Shown one piece after another: positions 1-14,617 of a DNA stretch of 64,000 bases. Source of the stretch: Gymnothorax reevesii (lineage: Eukaryota; Chordata; Actinopteri; Anguilliformes; Muraenidae); the NCBI GenBank assembly GCA_029721435.1, contig CM056576.1, positions 114,246,666-114,310,665 on the forward strand, read 5' to 3'. Position 1 is the stretch's first letter, and each line of letters starts with the position of its first letter. The notes beneath the pieces are model-generated. The model saw nothing but the letters and a program-made list of their open reading frames with translations, was not told the DNA's origin and ran no database searches. The position numbers were made by a program, and so were the translations under genes.

Positions 1-750
1 CCTGGAGGAAGTTCTTTGTCAGGCGGGCGTTGTGAACTGTAGCGTTGTCCTGTTGAAAGACCCAATCATTACCACATAGAGGTGGGCCCTCAGTCAAGAG
101 GGATGCCCGCTGCAACATTTCCACATAGCCAGCCGCTGTTTGACGCCCTTGCATAACCTGAAGCTACATTGTTCCACTAAAGGAAAAAGCACCTCAGATC
201 ATGATGGAACCTCCTCCACTGTGCCGTGTAGAGAACATCTCCGCTGGGATCTCCTTGTCATGCCAGTAACGTTGTAATCCATCAGGACCATCCAGGTTAA
301 ATTTTTTCTCATCAGAGAGTAAAATCTTCTTCCACCTCTCAATGTCCCATGTTTGGTGCTCCCTTGCAAAGTCCAAAAGCGCAAGTTTATTGCGCGGGAG
401 GAGGTGTGGCCTGTTGAGCCATTTTTGTTCTTAAAGCCCTTCTCTTGCAGATGGCGTCTTATGGTTATTGGGCTGCAGTCAGCATCAGTAAGGGCCTTAA
501 TCTGGGTTGAAGATTGGCCTGGGTCTTCACGGACAGCCCGTAGGATCCTCTGGCTCAGTGCAGGTGAAATTTTTTTGGGTCTACCGCTTGACTTTTTTGT
601 CCCATAACCCTCAGGATCTTTTAGGAAATTTAAAATCACTGTTTTACTGCGTCCAAACTCGGCAGCGATGGCACGTTGCGAGAGGCCTTGCTTGTGCAGC
701 TCAACAATCCTGCCACGTTCAAAGTCAGAAAGTTTTTTTGCCTTTGCCAT
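1..750 (-). pseudogene. Tc1-like transposase pseudogene (5' part)
   Basis: The start ATG is at 748-750. The first ~115 codons read as the Tc1 DNA-binding region: a helix-turn-helix with LSQRAIAAEFGRS, then a GRPKK linker. The frame is lost near 430. The catalytic domain resumes in another frame around 194-376 ([12 protein letters not shown], holding the first catalytic Asp). It then meets in-frame TGA (near 195) and TAG codons before the second motif QQDNATVHNA close to position 30. At least three lesions are visible, so no functional transposase can be made. Confidence 0.85.
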
Positions 751-1042
751 CAGGAGGTCATGACAGTGCAAATGCATGAAAGAAAATGACATGGAGGCCA
801 GATTTTTGCACAGATTTTGACTTTTTAAGGCTATGGTCTTAAACTTTTGATCAGCTGATGAACAGGCTGTTTCAGTTTAAATACAGTTTTCAATAAATTG
901 CCTACTTTCTATTCTTTGTCTCTTGCTCCAGTTTATTCTTTTTGCACTTTGAAGCACAACTTACGACCTGGTTATGATTCACCAGTGCAAAATATGAATT
1001 CTTGTAATTTTTTCCCCGGTCTTCAGATTTTGTTCAGGAGTG
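1..1042 (-). mobile_element. Tc1/mariner-like DNA transposon, inactive; enters from the left window edge
   Basis: The stretch holds a minus-strand Tc1-type transposase remnant (1-750) followed by about 290 bp of non-coding sequence. It ends at 1042 in GAACAAAATC...-type terminal sequence, reading CACTCCTGAAC on the minus strand, directly followed by TA at 1043-1044, the target dinucleotide of this superfamily. The other end lies outside the window. It sits in the slc1a7 intron upstream of the exon at 1392. Confidence 0.8.
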
Positions 1043-1329
1043 TACATGGAGGGATTGCATGGAAAACCACATTTGGGAACTGGCACCACAGTGGGAAATT
1101 TTATGGGCCATCTTTCCTGAATGCTATTGTGAACCCCCTCAGATAAAGTTGACAGTATGAAATCTGCTTGAAACTGTGCTTTTTCCTAAAATTTTGGTAA
1201 AACATGTTTATTTGATGCAACTGGATGTACCGACTTATATTTAATTATGCAAGGAGGTCAAACCTCACTTATGGAGCTCTGTGTTGCTGTTGAATTTCCC
1301 CCAGCCCCTGATTAAGAACACCTCACTGA

Positions 1330-4805
<3,476 letters not shown>

Positions 4806-5863
4806 GCCGCTCCTGGGCTGGCACCCGGACTAGTGCCCAAGGATGCAAAATTGAGCTTGCACCTCACGCTTTCCAGAGGATGTCTCTGATAATATTAAGT
4901 GAATGATATTCTAGGAGCAAGAGGACATTACTTTAAGAAGGAATAAGAGGGTGACATAATTTAAACATTGTGGGGGGTGGAGAGGGGTGGAGGGGGGGGT
5001 ATGCGCTGGTCATTCCCTGAGGATGACGCTTAAGACTGAGAATCCATGACCAAGCAGTAACTGCCTGTAACTGTTTTAACTGCCTAAAGCATCTGTTTAA
5101 CTTTATCTTAGGTTCATTGCCCGTGCAAACGTCTGTGAGGGAAATGTCCCCATTGTATGTTTATGAGGGACATAGAGCGCACCTGTATAAACAGCAGGTT
5201 ACACTTTCTCTCATGGATAAAGAAAGGACCGCCCATTTCATCCTCATTGTTCTGATAGAGTAATTCCAGGAAGATCTACCAGCATTTACTTTTGAGACAC
5301 CTATGACACTCCGACAATATATCAGGCAATTATCTTGCTGTATTTCCTGGAAGTCAGAGCTGGTGATAATGGTCTTTTTAGGGAAATGTGGCTGTCTTTA
5401 CTGCTCTGGTCAATTTGTTATCAACGTCTGGGTTCAAAGCGCTTTGTCTGACCTTTGTCACACGCATTGGCGAAAAACATATATGTTCTTCCACTGAAGC
5501 CATTAGCGTGTGCAGTCATTCAACATGAACTACAAGTCCAGTCAGTACAGAAATGACATGCAGGTAAACATTACATCCTGAGCAAGCTGCATTTTGTGGC
5601 AGTCCTTCACTACTGTTATATCTGTGTTTGTACGCAGCAACTGCTCAGTATCAATTTAACTTGACACAGTTTTCAAGGCTCCCGTAAGGGTAACGGTGCA
5701 CTGTCAGAGCCAAATTTTATGGTGTATTAGTCGCTTTCAAGAAGAGGCAGCTTTCACACAATCTTTCAACTGAAGCATTGTTCTTGTGGTAGTAATTATT
5801 TACATTTAGTTCTGGGTCTGTCTTTGAGAACTTATTTTGAACTAATTTTGTTAAATGCATTTT

Positions 5864-5869
5864 ATTAAA
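5864..5869 (+). terminator. slc1a7: candidate slc1a7 polyadenylation signals
   Basis: ATTAAA at 5864-5869 is a common variant signal about 1.06 kb after the stop. A canonical AATAAA follows at 6568-6573. Which is used cannot be told from the sequence. Confidence 0.25.
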
Positions 5870-6016
5870 AATTAACGAAGATATGCATCTTTCTCATTTG
5901 CCATCCCCGCTATGTTGGGCTTTAAGCACCCTTGCTTATTTTTTTGACTTAAGATGAGCTCAAAGGTACAGGGACACCAGACCACCATAAATCACCTTGA
6001 ACTAGTGATATCTCTC

Positions 6017-6023
<7 letters not shown>

Positions 6024-6052
<29 letters not shown>
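6024..6052. repeat. (CT)n microsatellite
   Basis: Uninterrupted CT dinucleotides, about 14 units. Confidence 0.95.
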
Positions 6053-6055
<3 letters not shown>

Positions 6056-7754
6056 GGTTATCATAGTGATGAATTTCTATGCATGTGCACATGGATAATT
6101 TGCACACAACTCTTCATACATACGTACAATATTCATATAGTCTTATAGTCTTTCTCTTAAAAAATAACTACATTAAGATTGTATGGTTTGAACAATATGA
6201 CTGTTTATCATATCATCAATATTATTCAACTTTTTTGGGGGAAAGAATGTTTATTTCTTCAAGGGTCAGAAGAACATTTTAATATTATCAGCTTTTTATC
6301 ATCAAGTAAAGATGCACCATCATTTGGAACTAAATATTCGTATGAAACTGATCTGCACATTTTTTTAATGATTATCATGCGCATTGGGGCAGGGGTACCA
6401 GGGTTCAGTGGCCTCCCCCATGCCCCTGCAGGCTATCCTGTTAATTCCATGTTGCAGCATAGTGATTAGATACTTCATGCATTCCTACCCCTCGAAGCCA
6501 CATTTCAAACAAATGCTTGCTTCTGTTGACACATGAATCAAGACGGTGCAGCCTTCACATAGAAATCAATAAATTTTTTTCAATGGTGTGTTTACTAGTT
6601 AAGCCAAAAAAAAAAAAAAATCTTATGTTATCTGCTCGATTGATGCGGGAGCCCCCCTGGGGTCAGCTGAGGAAAAAAAAGGCAAGTGTAGAGCCTGAGG
6701 CGAAAATGTAAGATGATGGTGGAGGGTGCAAGATTTATTTTTGGGACCCCCTAACCCACTCATTCACAAAATATGCAATTGATCCAATCCCTTTAGTTTC
6801 CGCATATTAATACATCGGCAGCAATATACTGGTAGAATATAAAGGCATCGCATCAGCTTGTGTGTCAGACAAGGCACAAAGTGCACAAGGTCTTAGATTT
6901 GCCGTCTCTGCCTTAGGTAAGATGTAAAGCCTGATCTACAAATAGTTTCACTAAATTTTTAACTTTAGATTAGCAGGGCATCCATAGAATAAAAATAACT
7001 ACAAGCTGATTGCTGTTGTTACTGTAATTAACATTTATTACTGAACCTTAACAATATTGAACATGAGCGTGGATTATGAATCCGAGAGCAATTTCTAAGC
7101 CGTGAACGCAGATTTGTAAACAGAGTGTAAAGATTTACACATGGCTCTTTTTTTTACCAAGCTGACTCCAGGAAGGTTCTGAAAAAAACCTCTGTATTAC
7201 CTGTACAACATAAATTGTAAAATAGCATTAATTCTCATTCCAGTGAGAGCTATCCACAGAACACCGAAGTCTCATATGAAGGAGGAATAAGGAAGGTTCA
7301 ATCTTGGTGAACCACTATGTTCTCCCTCCTTCTAGTTCAAGTTCTAATTTTTTGACAGGCAAGTGACTATGGACTCAGTATTTTCAAAATTTAAACTGAT
7401 CACAAAATAGACTACATGCTGTGTCGTCAAAAACAGCAGGATTCCAGGTATAGCCCTGAAAATTGGCATCAAAATGGGAGCAGGCTATTGGACAGCAGGC
7501 TATTACTTTTAATTTTGTGCTGCTCAGCCCATTTCTATAGGCAAATAATCTTAGAAAACTTGCATAATTATATACCCAACTGAAAGTTTTCTGAGAAATT
7601 ACGGACTTGCTTTGGATGCTGCCGCCACTGCTGTAGATACTTTGTATTAGCGCAATAACAAGAATGGTTTTTAGTAGAATTACATGAAACTTCAAGTGCT
7701 CATTCCTGATTACTGAGAACAATCCCAGCTGTTTGTTGCGCCCTGAGGACCTTT

Positions 7755-8880
7755 TCTGTCGTATCACCAGCAGGTGAAATTTTACATTATTAAGTGCAAT
7801 GACAAACACTTTCGAAGGTAATCATGCCGCAAATTTTTTGAATCTTTTGATCTCTGAGGCATCAATGAGGGCTGTTACTGATGCTGGTTACCCTATGACC
7901 TTTGCTTTAGCACCACCAATTTTTTTTTTTTTTCAAAATTACGATAACTCAAACAGCTTTCAGGGGAATCATGTCAACTGTGTATCCAACATTCCTTGTT
8001 GCACAAAGGATGAAGTTATTGATTGTGGTGGCTCTGTAATGTTTCCTGTAGCGCCACCACCAGGTCAAACTTTGCATTTCCAAATGCAGTAACTCAAAAA
8101 GTTTTGATGGAAGTGATGGCACACTTCTTTTAATAAATTAATACATTGAGAAGGGCTGCTGTTGATGTTCGTCAGCCCATGATCTTTGCTGTAGCACCAC
8201 CATCAAGCCGAACTATTTTGCGAAAAAATTGCAAAAACTCAAAACAACTAAAATGGCAATTAATTCAAGCCGCCTTTAAGCATTTGTTGTGCATTGAGGA
8301 GGAAGTTAATGTTTGTGGTGGTTCTGTCATAATTTCGGGCCGGCCTCTGCTCTGCCATAGTACAAATTTCTAAATGCTAGGAGACTCTTCTGATGGGAAT
8401 CGTGTCAAACTTTCTGTGATTGTCCCTAAAGTATAGAAGTGATGTCAATGACCCACAATCGTACCCTGCAGTACCACCACCGGGCCAAACTTGCCATTAA
8501 TAAAAATGTAATAACTAAAACAGTTATCTTGTTAAGTCTGTCATCAACATTCCTGGTACAGAGAGGAGGGACCCAAGATTTTGATGCTTTTACTGTTGTG
8601 CCACCTTGAGGTGAGACTAGATTTCAAAATGCATTAAGTGAATGCCTTAGTGCATGAAAGAGCAATCCTATCTTTCTGGTGACGCTATGATTGTTCCTAG
8701 AACACCATCTTCAGGCAAAACTGAACTTATTAAGAAATGCAATGAATCAAACAGATTGGGTGAAATTTGTTGTGAACATTCCTGGTGTCCAGAGTAGTTT
8801 CCCTGTTGATTTTCTGAACCCCATGCCCTTTCCTGCAGCTCCAACACGTGGCCAAACTATAATTTTGAGAACTCCATAGT
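7755..8880 (+). repeat. Degenerate tandem array, period about 143 bp, roughly eight units
   Basis: A phrase of the form G-(C/T)-(A/G)-CCACCA...-GGCCAAACT recurs near 7910, 8050, 8193, 8335, 8472, 8600, 8705 and 8838. Each is followed by similar sequence (..AACTCAAA.., ..ATTCCTGGT..). Units have diverged strongly. Short open frames inside are a by-product of the repeat and lack any domain. Confidence 0.7.
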
Positions 8881-9640
8881 TATAGGCTGCAGTTTTCCAG
8901 TTTTTTTTTTTTTCCGCACTGGATGAAAAAGGCTCATTCTGCCATTCAGGCATTTTATTCAAGTACTGTCATGTTACGGGTATTAAATCACAATCAGAAA
9001 CCTTAGAGATGCAAATGATTTGCAAGTCACATCATCACATTGAGGATATGCTGCATTTGGTGAAGCACGTCTACAATAATTATGGTTATTATGATGATTA
9101 TGCATGCCTTGTATGGTCTGCCTGGACGATTTCAGTTTATCATGTGATATCAGGCAGGCCTTGACACATTCTGTACATGCCATTCATTATGAACAAAAAT
9201 AGAACTCTAAGTGACTAGAATTGTCATGAGTAGTGATTATACTTGTTTTTTTACACAAAGCCCTAAAAAGACCATTCAGATAAGGCTCTTTGAATGCGCA
9301 TTTGCAGTCGTATGAAGAGGGACTTGAGTCTGTGGTGGGTCAGAAAGCTAGATGGCAATGAGTAGCTAAGTTTCAGACAGAGGCAGATTTGAAGCTTTAT
9401 CCAAAAGAGTTTGCAGGCTGACAGCAATTGGCAGTATTTTTGGAACTACTAAGATTGGCTTGTTTAAGTTAATAGAGCAGACACTTAAGCCTTTCTAGGG
9501 TTCTGCCAGTTTTCTCTGAAGGTCCGTCCTACCACTGCAAACAATGTAAATGTTTATAATCATCAAACCAATGTTAATATCAGACAAACATACCCAGGGC
9601 AAACAGAAAATGTAGTTTTAAAAAGCTGTTTTCATTTATT
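8881..9640. other. Intergenic, nothing recognised
   Basis: AT-rich sequence with no gene, clear repeat or RNA that I can support. Confidence 0.5.
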
Positions 9641-10257
9641 GAAAGAACTGCAATCCAACCTTACCTGACTGTGGAAAAAGTAACTGCCCCCATATTTATA
9701 AAAGCAACTAATTAAACACACTTAATGGATCAATGGGTTCACTTTCATGAGACACAACCTGGCATGTTAATTAGCAGCCCAGTTGAATCTAATTATCAAT
9801 TAAATGGAATTTCTGGCAATGTGAGGCCGGCAAGAGGTAGCGCATAATGCCACAATCTAAAGAAATTCAAGAAAAGATGAGAAACAAAGTCTTTGACATC
9901 TATTAGTCTTGAAGGGGTTACAAAGCCATTTCTAAGGCTCTGAAAATGCAGCGAACCACAATGAAAGCCATTGCTCACAAACCTCAGAACAATGTTGAAA
10001 CCTTCCCAGGAGTGGCCGGCTGACCAAAATTCCCCCAAAAGCTCATCTAAAACTCATCCCGGTTGTCAATAAAAAAAAAAAAAACCCAGACTATCATCTA
10101 AAGAACTGCTGACCTCACTTGCTTCAATTAAGGTCAGCTTTCACGAGTACACAATAAGAAAGCGACTGGGCAAAAATGGTATCTACGGGAGAGCTGCAAG
10201 ATGAAAGCCATGGCTGTCCAAAAGGAACACAAAAGCTAGTTTCACATTTGCCAAAAA

Positions 10258-11859
10258 TAGGACCAAGGGTCCTGTAGCTTACTGGCAAGCAGTCTTATAG
10301 TGATGAAACAAGTTATGAAAATTTCATGTGAAGTTTGACGTTTGAATCAATGAAAATCAATGTCAAGGTCACTAAATAAAAGTTCACATACATTTATAAG
10401 ACCTCCTGTAATACAAACCCAATCCTAAGCTCAGAAGCAGTTTTGATGTTACAAGTCATAGAAAATTCAAAATGTCCATTGTGAACTTTAAAGGTCACAT
10501 AAGGTCAAGTTGAGGTCTGAAAATGGACTTCATATATGACCAGGTCCAGATTAAGAGGATTGGGGCCCCTGGGCACAAATTCTTGGAGCCCCCCCCCTCC
10601 AATTACACACACACGCACGCACACACACACGTGCACACAATCAGCGTTTTGAATTATGGACTGCTATTTGGTGGAAACACCAGTAGCTTATACAAGATTT
10701 ACAATGACAGAGTCCAGCCTATATGATCACAAAGAAAGAAGGACAAAATTAACACTTGCAGATATCATCCATAATACAGGATTTGCACATACTTGCAACA
10801 ATGCTTTCCTGGGCAAGCAGCTACAATATCAAGACATCAGCATATTGTTACTCACTAGCATTTGCAAATACAAACTGCCTCACCTCCACCAGTCCAGATT
10901 GTGGATTCAGAATCTTCCATAATTGGAAGATTGAATATGACTTTCTAAATGTCTCTACCCTGGCTCAATCTGTGACCATTTTGGTGATAGTCTTTGTATT
11001 TTCACTGTAGAGTTTGACCGTCCGGTCACTGACAGTCAGGTTTAATGTCACCAAATGAAAGTTCATATGTGACTTCCTAGATGTCAGTAACAAACTTAGG
11101 CTCTATCGGTGACCATTCTAGTGATATGTGTCATTGAATTTTTACAAGGTCACATTTGACCTTTGAAGGTCAATATGAAGGTCACCAAATGTAAGTTCAT
11201 ATATGACTTCATATATGTCTCTAATACAAACCTAAGCTCCATCTGTTACCATTTTGGTAACACAAGTCATTGTAATTGTATTATGTCAAGTTTGACCTTC
11301 GAAGGTCACCAACAGTCAAGTTGAATGTCACCAAATGAAAGTTCATATGACAACCTAGATGTCAGTTACATAAACCTAGGCTCCATCTGTGACCTTTTAA
11401 AAGATAGCAGTTATTGAATTTTCACAAGGTCAAGTTTGACCTTCGAAGGTCAATATGAAGGTCACAAAATGAAAGTTCATATATGACTTCCTATATATCT
11501 CCACTACAAACCTACACCCTGTCTGTAATGATTTTGCCGATAATAGTCATTGAAATTTCACTGCAGTTTGGTCATTGAAGGTCAAGTTCAAGGTCACCCG
11601 ATGAAACTTCATACATGACTTCCTATATACCCACAATACAAACCTAACCTCTATCTGTAATTGTTTTGATGACAGAGGTCATTGAAATTTCACCATGTGA
11701 AGTTTGACCTTCGAAGGTTACTGAAGTGTAGTAGTATTTTATGGAAAATTTACAGGAAAATTCATCAGGCCAAAAAAAAGATATAAAAATGTTTACGGAC
11801 GACAGACGACGGATGCCACACCACGGCAATAGCTTATCGGCCCATTGGGCCGATAAGCT
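10258..11859 (+). mobile_element. Hairpin-ended tandem-repeat element, family A copy 1 (1.6 kb)
   Basis: The element starts TAGGACCAAGGGTCCTGTAG (a small GGACC/GGTCC hairpin) and ends in a perfect 15-bp-stem palindrome at 11830-11860. It shares both ends with the 509-bp copy at 57306-57814. The body holds about five monomers of 132-146 bp, each with a phrase like AAGTTCATATATGACTTCC near 11061, 11193, 11339, 11474 and 11606. The flanks are two halves of one Tc1 element, with A-runs on both sides, so these are the true borders within a few A's. There is no open frame of note, so it is non-autonomous. Confidence 0.8.
11157..11720. promoter_or_regulatory. Array of everted nuclear-receptor half-sites (sequence match only)
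   Basis: The 16-bp palindrome TGACCTTCGAAGGTCA occurs at 11293-11308 and 11437-11452, with one-mismatch versions at 11157-11172 and 11705-11720. Each is two AGGTCA half-sites, back to back, 4 bp apart. Extra single AGGTCA copies lie between. Function is not shown, because the palindrome is part of a repeat monomer. Confidence 0.35.
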
Positions 11860-12697
11860 AAAAAACATCTTGATGACCCCCAAGAGTCTTGGAATAATAT
11901 TCTGTGCACTGATGAGTCAAAAGTGGAACTTTTTTTTGGAGACATGGGTCCCGTTACATCATTAGCGAAGCCAACACTGCTTTCCACAATGGGAACGTCA
12001 TACTAACTGTCCACCGCAGTGGTGGTAGTGTAATGGTCTGGGGATGTTTTACTGCTTCAGGACCTGGGCAACTTCCCATAATTGACGGAACTATGAATTC
12101 TGCTCTCAACCAAAAAAATGAAAATAAATCCTGAATGTCCAGCCATCAGTTTGTGACCTCAAGCTCAAGCACAATAGATTCTGCAGAAGGACCATGATTT
12201 GAAGCACAAAAGCAAGTCCACCTCTGAATGACTCTAAAGACACAAAATTAAGGTTTTGGAGTGGCTAAGTAAAACTGTTGACTTAAATCTGATTGAGACG
12301 CTGCGGCATGACCTTAACTATGCATTCCTTGCTCAAAAAGTGTTCAATGTGGCTGAATTAAAACAATTCCGCAAAGAAATGCAGGCTAAAATTGCTCCCC
12401 TGCAATATAAAAGATGTAATGCCGGTTATAGCAAATGTTTGATTGCATTTTTTGCCACCAAGGGAGGCACGACCATTTATTAGTTTAAAGGGAGCAATTC
12501 GTTTTTTCACACGGGTGGTATCGGTTTTCAAAACCTCTTTACCTTCAATAAATTACATGATCATTTAAAAGCAGCTTTTTGCGTTTACCCGCATTTTTGG
12601 TCTTACATTAAAATAAGTTGGATGATCTGAAACACTGAGAGATAAGGAAAAATAGAAAAGAAAAAAACAGATAGAACAAGTCGACATGGTCTACAAC

Positions 12698-12900
12698 ATC
12701 CCCCGCCAATCATGCACTTCTCATTTTCGAACTCAATCAAGGCCTTTATGGTCTGAAGCTACACACCAAATTTGGTTACTGTATCTGTAGTAGTTTCTGA
12801 GTAAAGCTGTCCCCTTTATCTCGAACGGACGGACGGACGCACACACGGACGGACGGAGGTCAAACCTATATCCCCCTACCACTTCGTGTTGGCGGGGGAT
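12698..12900 (+). mobile_element. Short hairpin-ended MITE with perfect 12-bp terminal repeats (family F)
   Basis: ATCCCCCGCCAA at 12698-12709 and its exact complement at 12889-12900. The right end is itself a hairpin (about 12869-12900). A GGAC tetranucleotide tract lies just before it (12825-12856). It has no coding capacity. Confidence 0.75.
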
Positions 12901-13324
12901 AATAATACAACTCGACCAGTTTGAGTTGTTGAAATACAGAAGAGCAGCATTTTTGAGAAAGTTGTTCACTATATTTGCTGTTGCCTTGGTTGTTCATAGG
13001 GATGCTTGCTTCACAAGATGGTGGCTTGAGGAGGCTATGGCAACACGACGGAGGCCCAAATATAAAGTTATACACATCCCAGTTAAAACCATTCACATTT
13101 CGTTTTCTCAACTGTGTTCTGTTCATTTTTTTTTCTAGGTTATCAACCTTCTTATGTCTCTCTGCATGTCGTCGTTTGTGTGAGCATGTGATTATTCCCC
13201 TCAGAGACGTATGCTGCTCAATCCACTCCTCACAGAGGTCAAAGCTGAGCCTAAATGTTTGAATTTTGTAGTAGTCTTTTTGCCTGCAAACTAGTTTGCT
13301 TGGCATTCATTGTACTAACTCAGT

Positions 13325-14292
13325 GGTAACCACCCCATAAGGGGCTTCATTGATGTAGTCTACCCCATCTCGCAGATATACGTTTTTTTTTTTTTATAAA
13401 CTCAAGTAGTCAGCATACACAGGAACCCAAAGAATGCATCATTTTATCCATCATCGTTGTGCCACATCAGGGCGAAATTGTGCAATGTGATGAAACAGCT
13501 GTTCTTAATTTTGAGTAATTTATTGTAAATGAAATTCACAGTACCTCCAAATAGTTAAGCGTTGGCTAAATTATGCCACACCAACAGTCTTGTGTTTCAT
13601 TCAAACAGAAGCCACAAGAATTGGATGTTGGTACAAGTAAGCTAGTTACCTAGCCAAGAAGCCTACCAGTTATAATGCCATGTATTGTCAAGTTTTTGCG
13701 GCAAATGTGGCAGCACACGTTCGCAGTCCTATTGATGCCACACCTTTGCAGCTAATTTCTGCTCATTTTTCTGTCACATAGCGCTGTTGAGTCTTATTGC
13801 CATGATTGGCTGTAGATTAACCCACTGGCATCCATAAGTATTTCGGTCTGTGTCCATTGATCACGCTCATAAATCAACATGTGAAAAAGTGAGCACAGCT
13901 CACTAATACCCTTGATCCTTGTGCACTGAAGAGATGATGGCCTATTTTCATATAAATTGGCACTGCACCTCTGCATGAAGTATAGAATGCATGACTGAAA
14001 TTTGAAAACAATCTGATACACAGTTTTCGAGAAATCGGTCAGACAAAATTTGCAGTGGTAAATTTTCAAATTCAAAAAGTTCAAATTATGGAAAACAAAA
14101 GTAATTTCTGAAAAAATCATTACATTTTCATGAGACTTGGCACTGCACCTCTCCATGAAATGTAGAATGCATGACTGCATTTTGAAAACAATCTGATGAG
14201 TGATTTTTGAGAAATCAGTCATACTGATGCGGATGGACGGAATTCTTTGGTATACTCTATATAACCCCGCCCCTTATGGGTAGAGGGTATTA
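13325..14292 (+). mobile_element. Hairpin-ended element with an internal ~166-bp duplication (family E)
   Basis: The left end has the hairpin CCCCATAAGGGG near 13333-13345. The right end has a related GCCCCTTATGGG hairpin at about 14269-14290 preceded by GGATGGACGG. Inside, two similar units (about 13955-14045 and 14120-14220) share GCACTGCACCTC and AGAATGCATGACTG. No protein is supported. Confidence 0.6.
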
Positions 14293-14405
14293 AAATGAAC
14301 TGAGGTCCAACCCTATTGGCATTTGTGTTTTGGTCTGATAATGCCAGGCTAAGAGACACATAAAACACTGGCAAAAACCGCATGCGTTTTTTTTACATTA
14401 TAACC

Positions 14406-14609
14406 CAGGGGTGTCAAACTGGTCCGTAAAAAGGTCAGAGGAGCTGCAGGTTTTCAATCCAAGTGAGCAGAAGCACACCTGATACAACTGATCAACCGTG
14501 CAGACTGAGTTCAGTTGATTGAATTAGTTGTAGAAGGTGTGCTTCTGATCAGTTGGATTGAAAACCTGCAGCCCCTCCAGCCCTTTTACGGATCAGTTGC
14601 ACGCCCCTG
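14406..14609. mobile_element. hAT-type MITE (204 bp)
   Basis: The ends are CAGGGGTGTCAAACT and, complemented at the right, CAGGGGCGTGCAACT. Long arms (~55 bp) fold on each other. The flanks TTATAACC (14398-14405) and GTATAACC (14610-14617) are an 8-bp target duplication with one mismatch, the size made by hAT transposases. Confidence 0.9.
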
Positions 14610-14617
14610 GTATAACC

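Larger units (their letters stand above)
4806..7440. other. slc1a7 3' UTR and intergenic DNA
   Basis: No gene is supported. The first ~1 kb is probably 3' untranslated sequence. A (CT)n run lies at 6024-6052 and a poly-A run at 6606-6620. Confidence 0.5.
9847..12483 (+). pseudogene. Tc1-like transposase pseudogene, split
   Basis: From ATG 9847 the sequence encodes a recognisable Tc1 N-terminus, but stop codons appear within ~25 codons (after DIY) and the frame shifts repeatedly. The catalytic-domain half follows the nested insertion. It is non-functional. Confidence 0.75.
9640..12620 (+). mobile_element. Dead Tc1-like element interrupted by a nested hairpin-ended element
   Basis: The left part (about 9640-10257) and right part (about 11860-12620) are the two halves of one Tc1-like element. 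A transposase start with MPQSKEIQEKMRNKVFDIY lies at 9847 and decays quickly. The catalytic half resumes after 11860 with LWN-like and DES-like remnants and the conserved GGSVMVWGCF-type segment near 12015-12060. The middle, 10258-11859, is foreign DNA inserted in an A-run. Related fragments lie at 32790, 35556, 48790 and 60640. Confidence 0.8.

Noticed and set aside
7384..7809. 141-codon minus-strand open frame
   Set aside because: No domain, no splice context, low-complexity composition, and it borders a tandem repeat array.
12866..13306. 146-codon minus-strand open frame
   Set aside because: Overlaps the right tip of a hairpin-ended MITE and has no homology that I recognise.
13794..14222. 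142-codon minus-strand open frame with internal repeat
   Set aside because: The repeated peptide simply reflects the duplicated ~166-bp units of family E.
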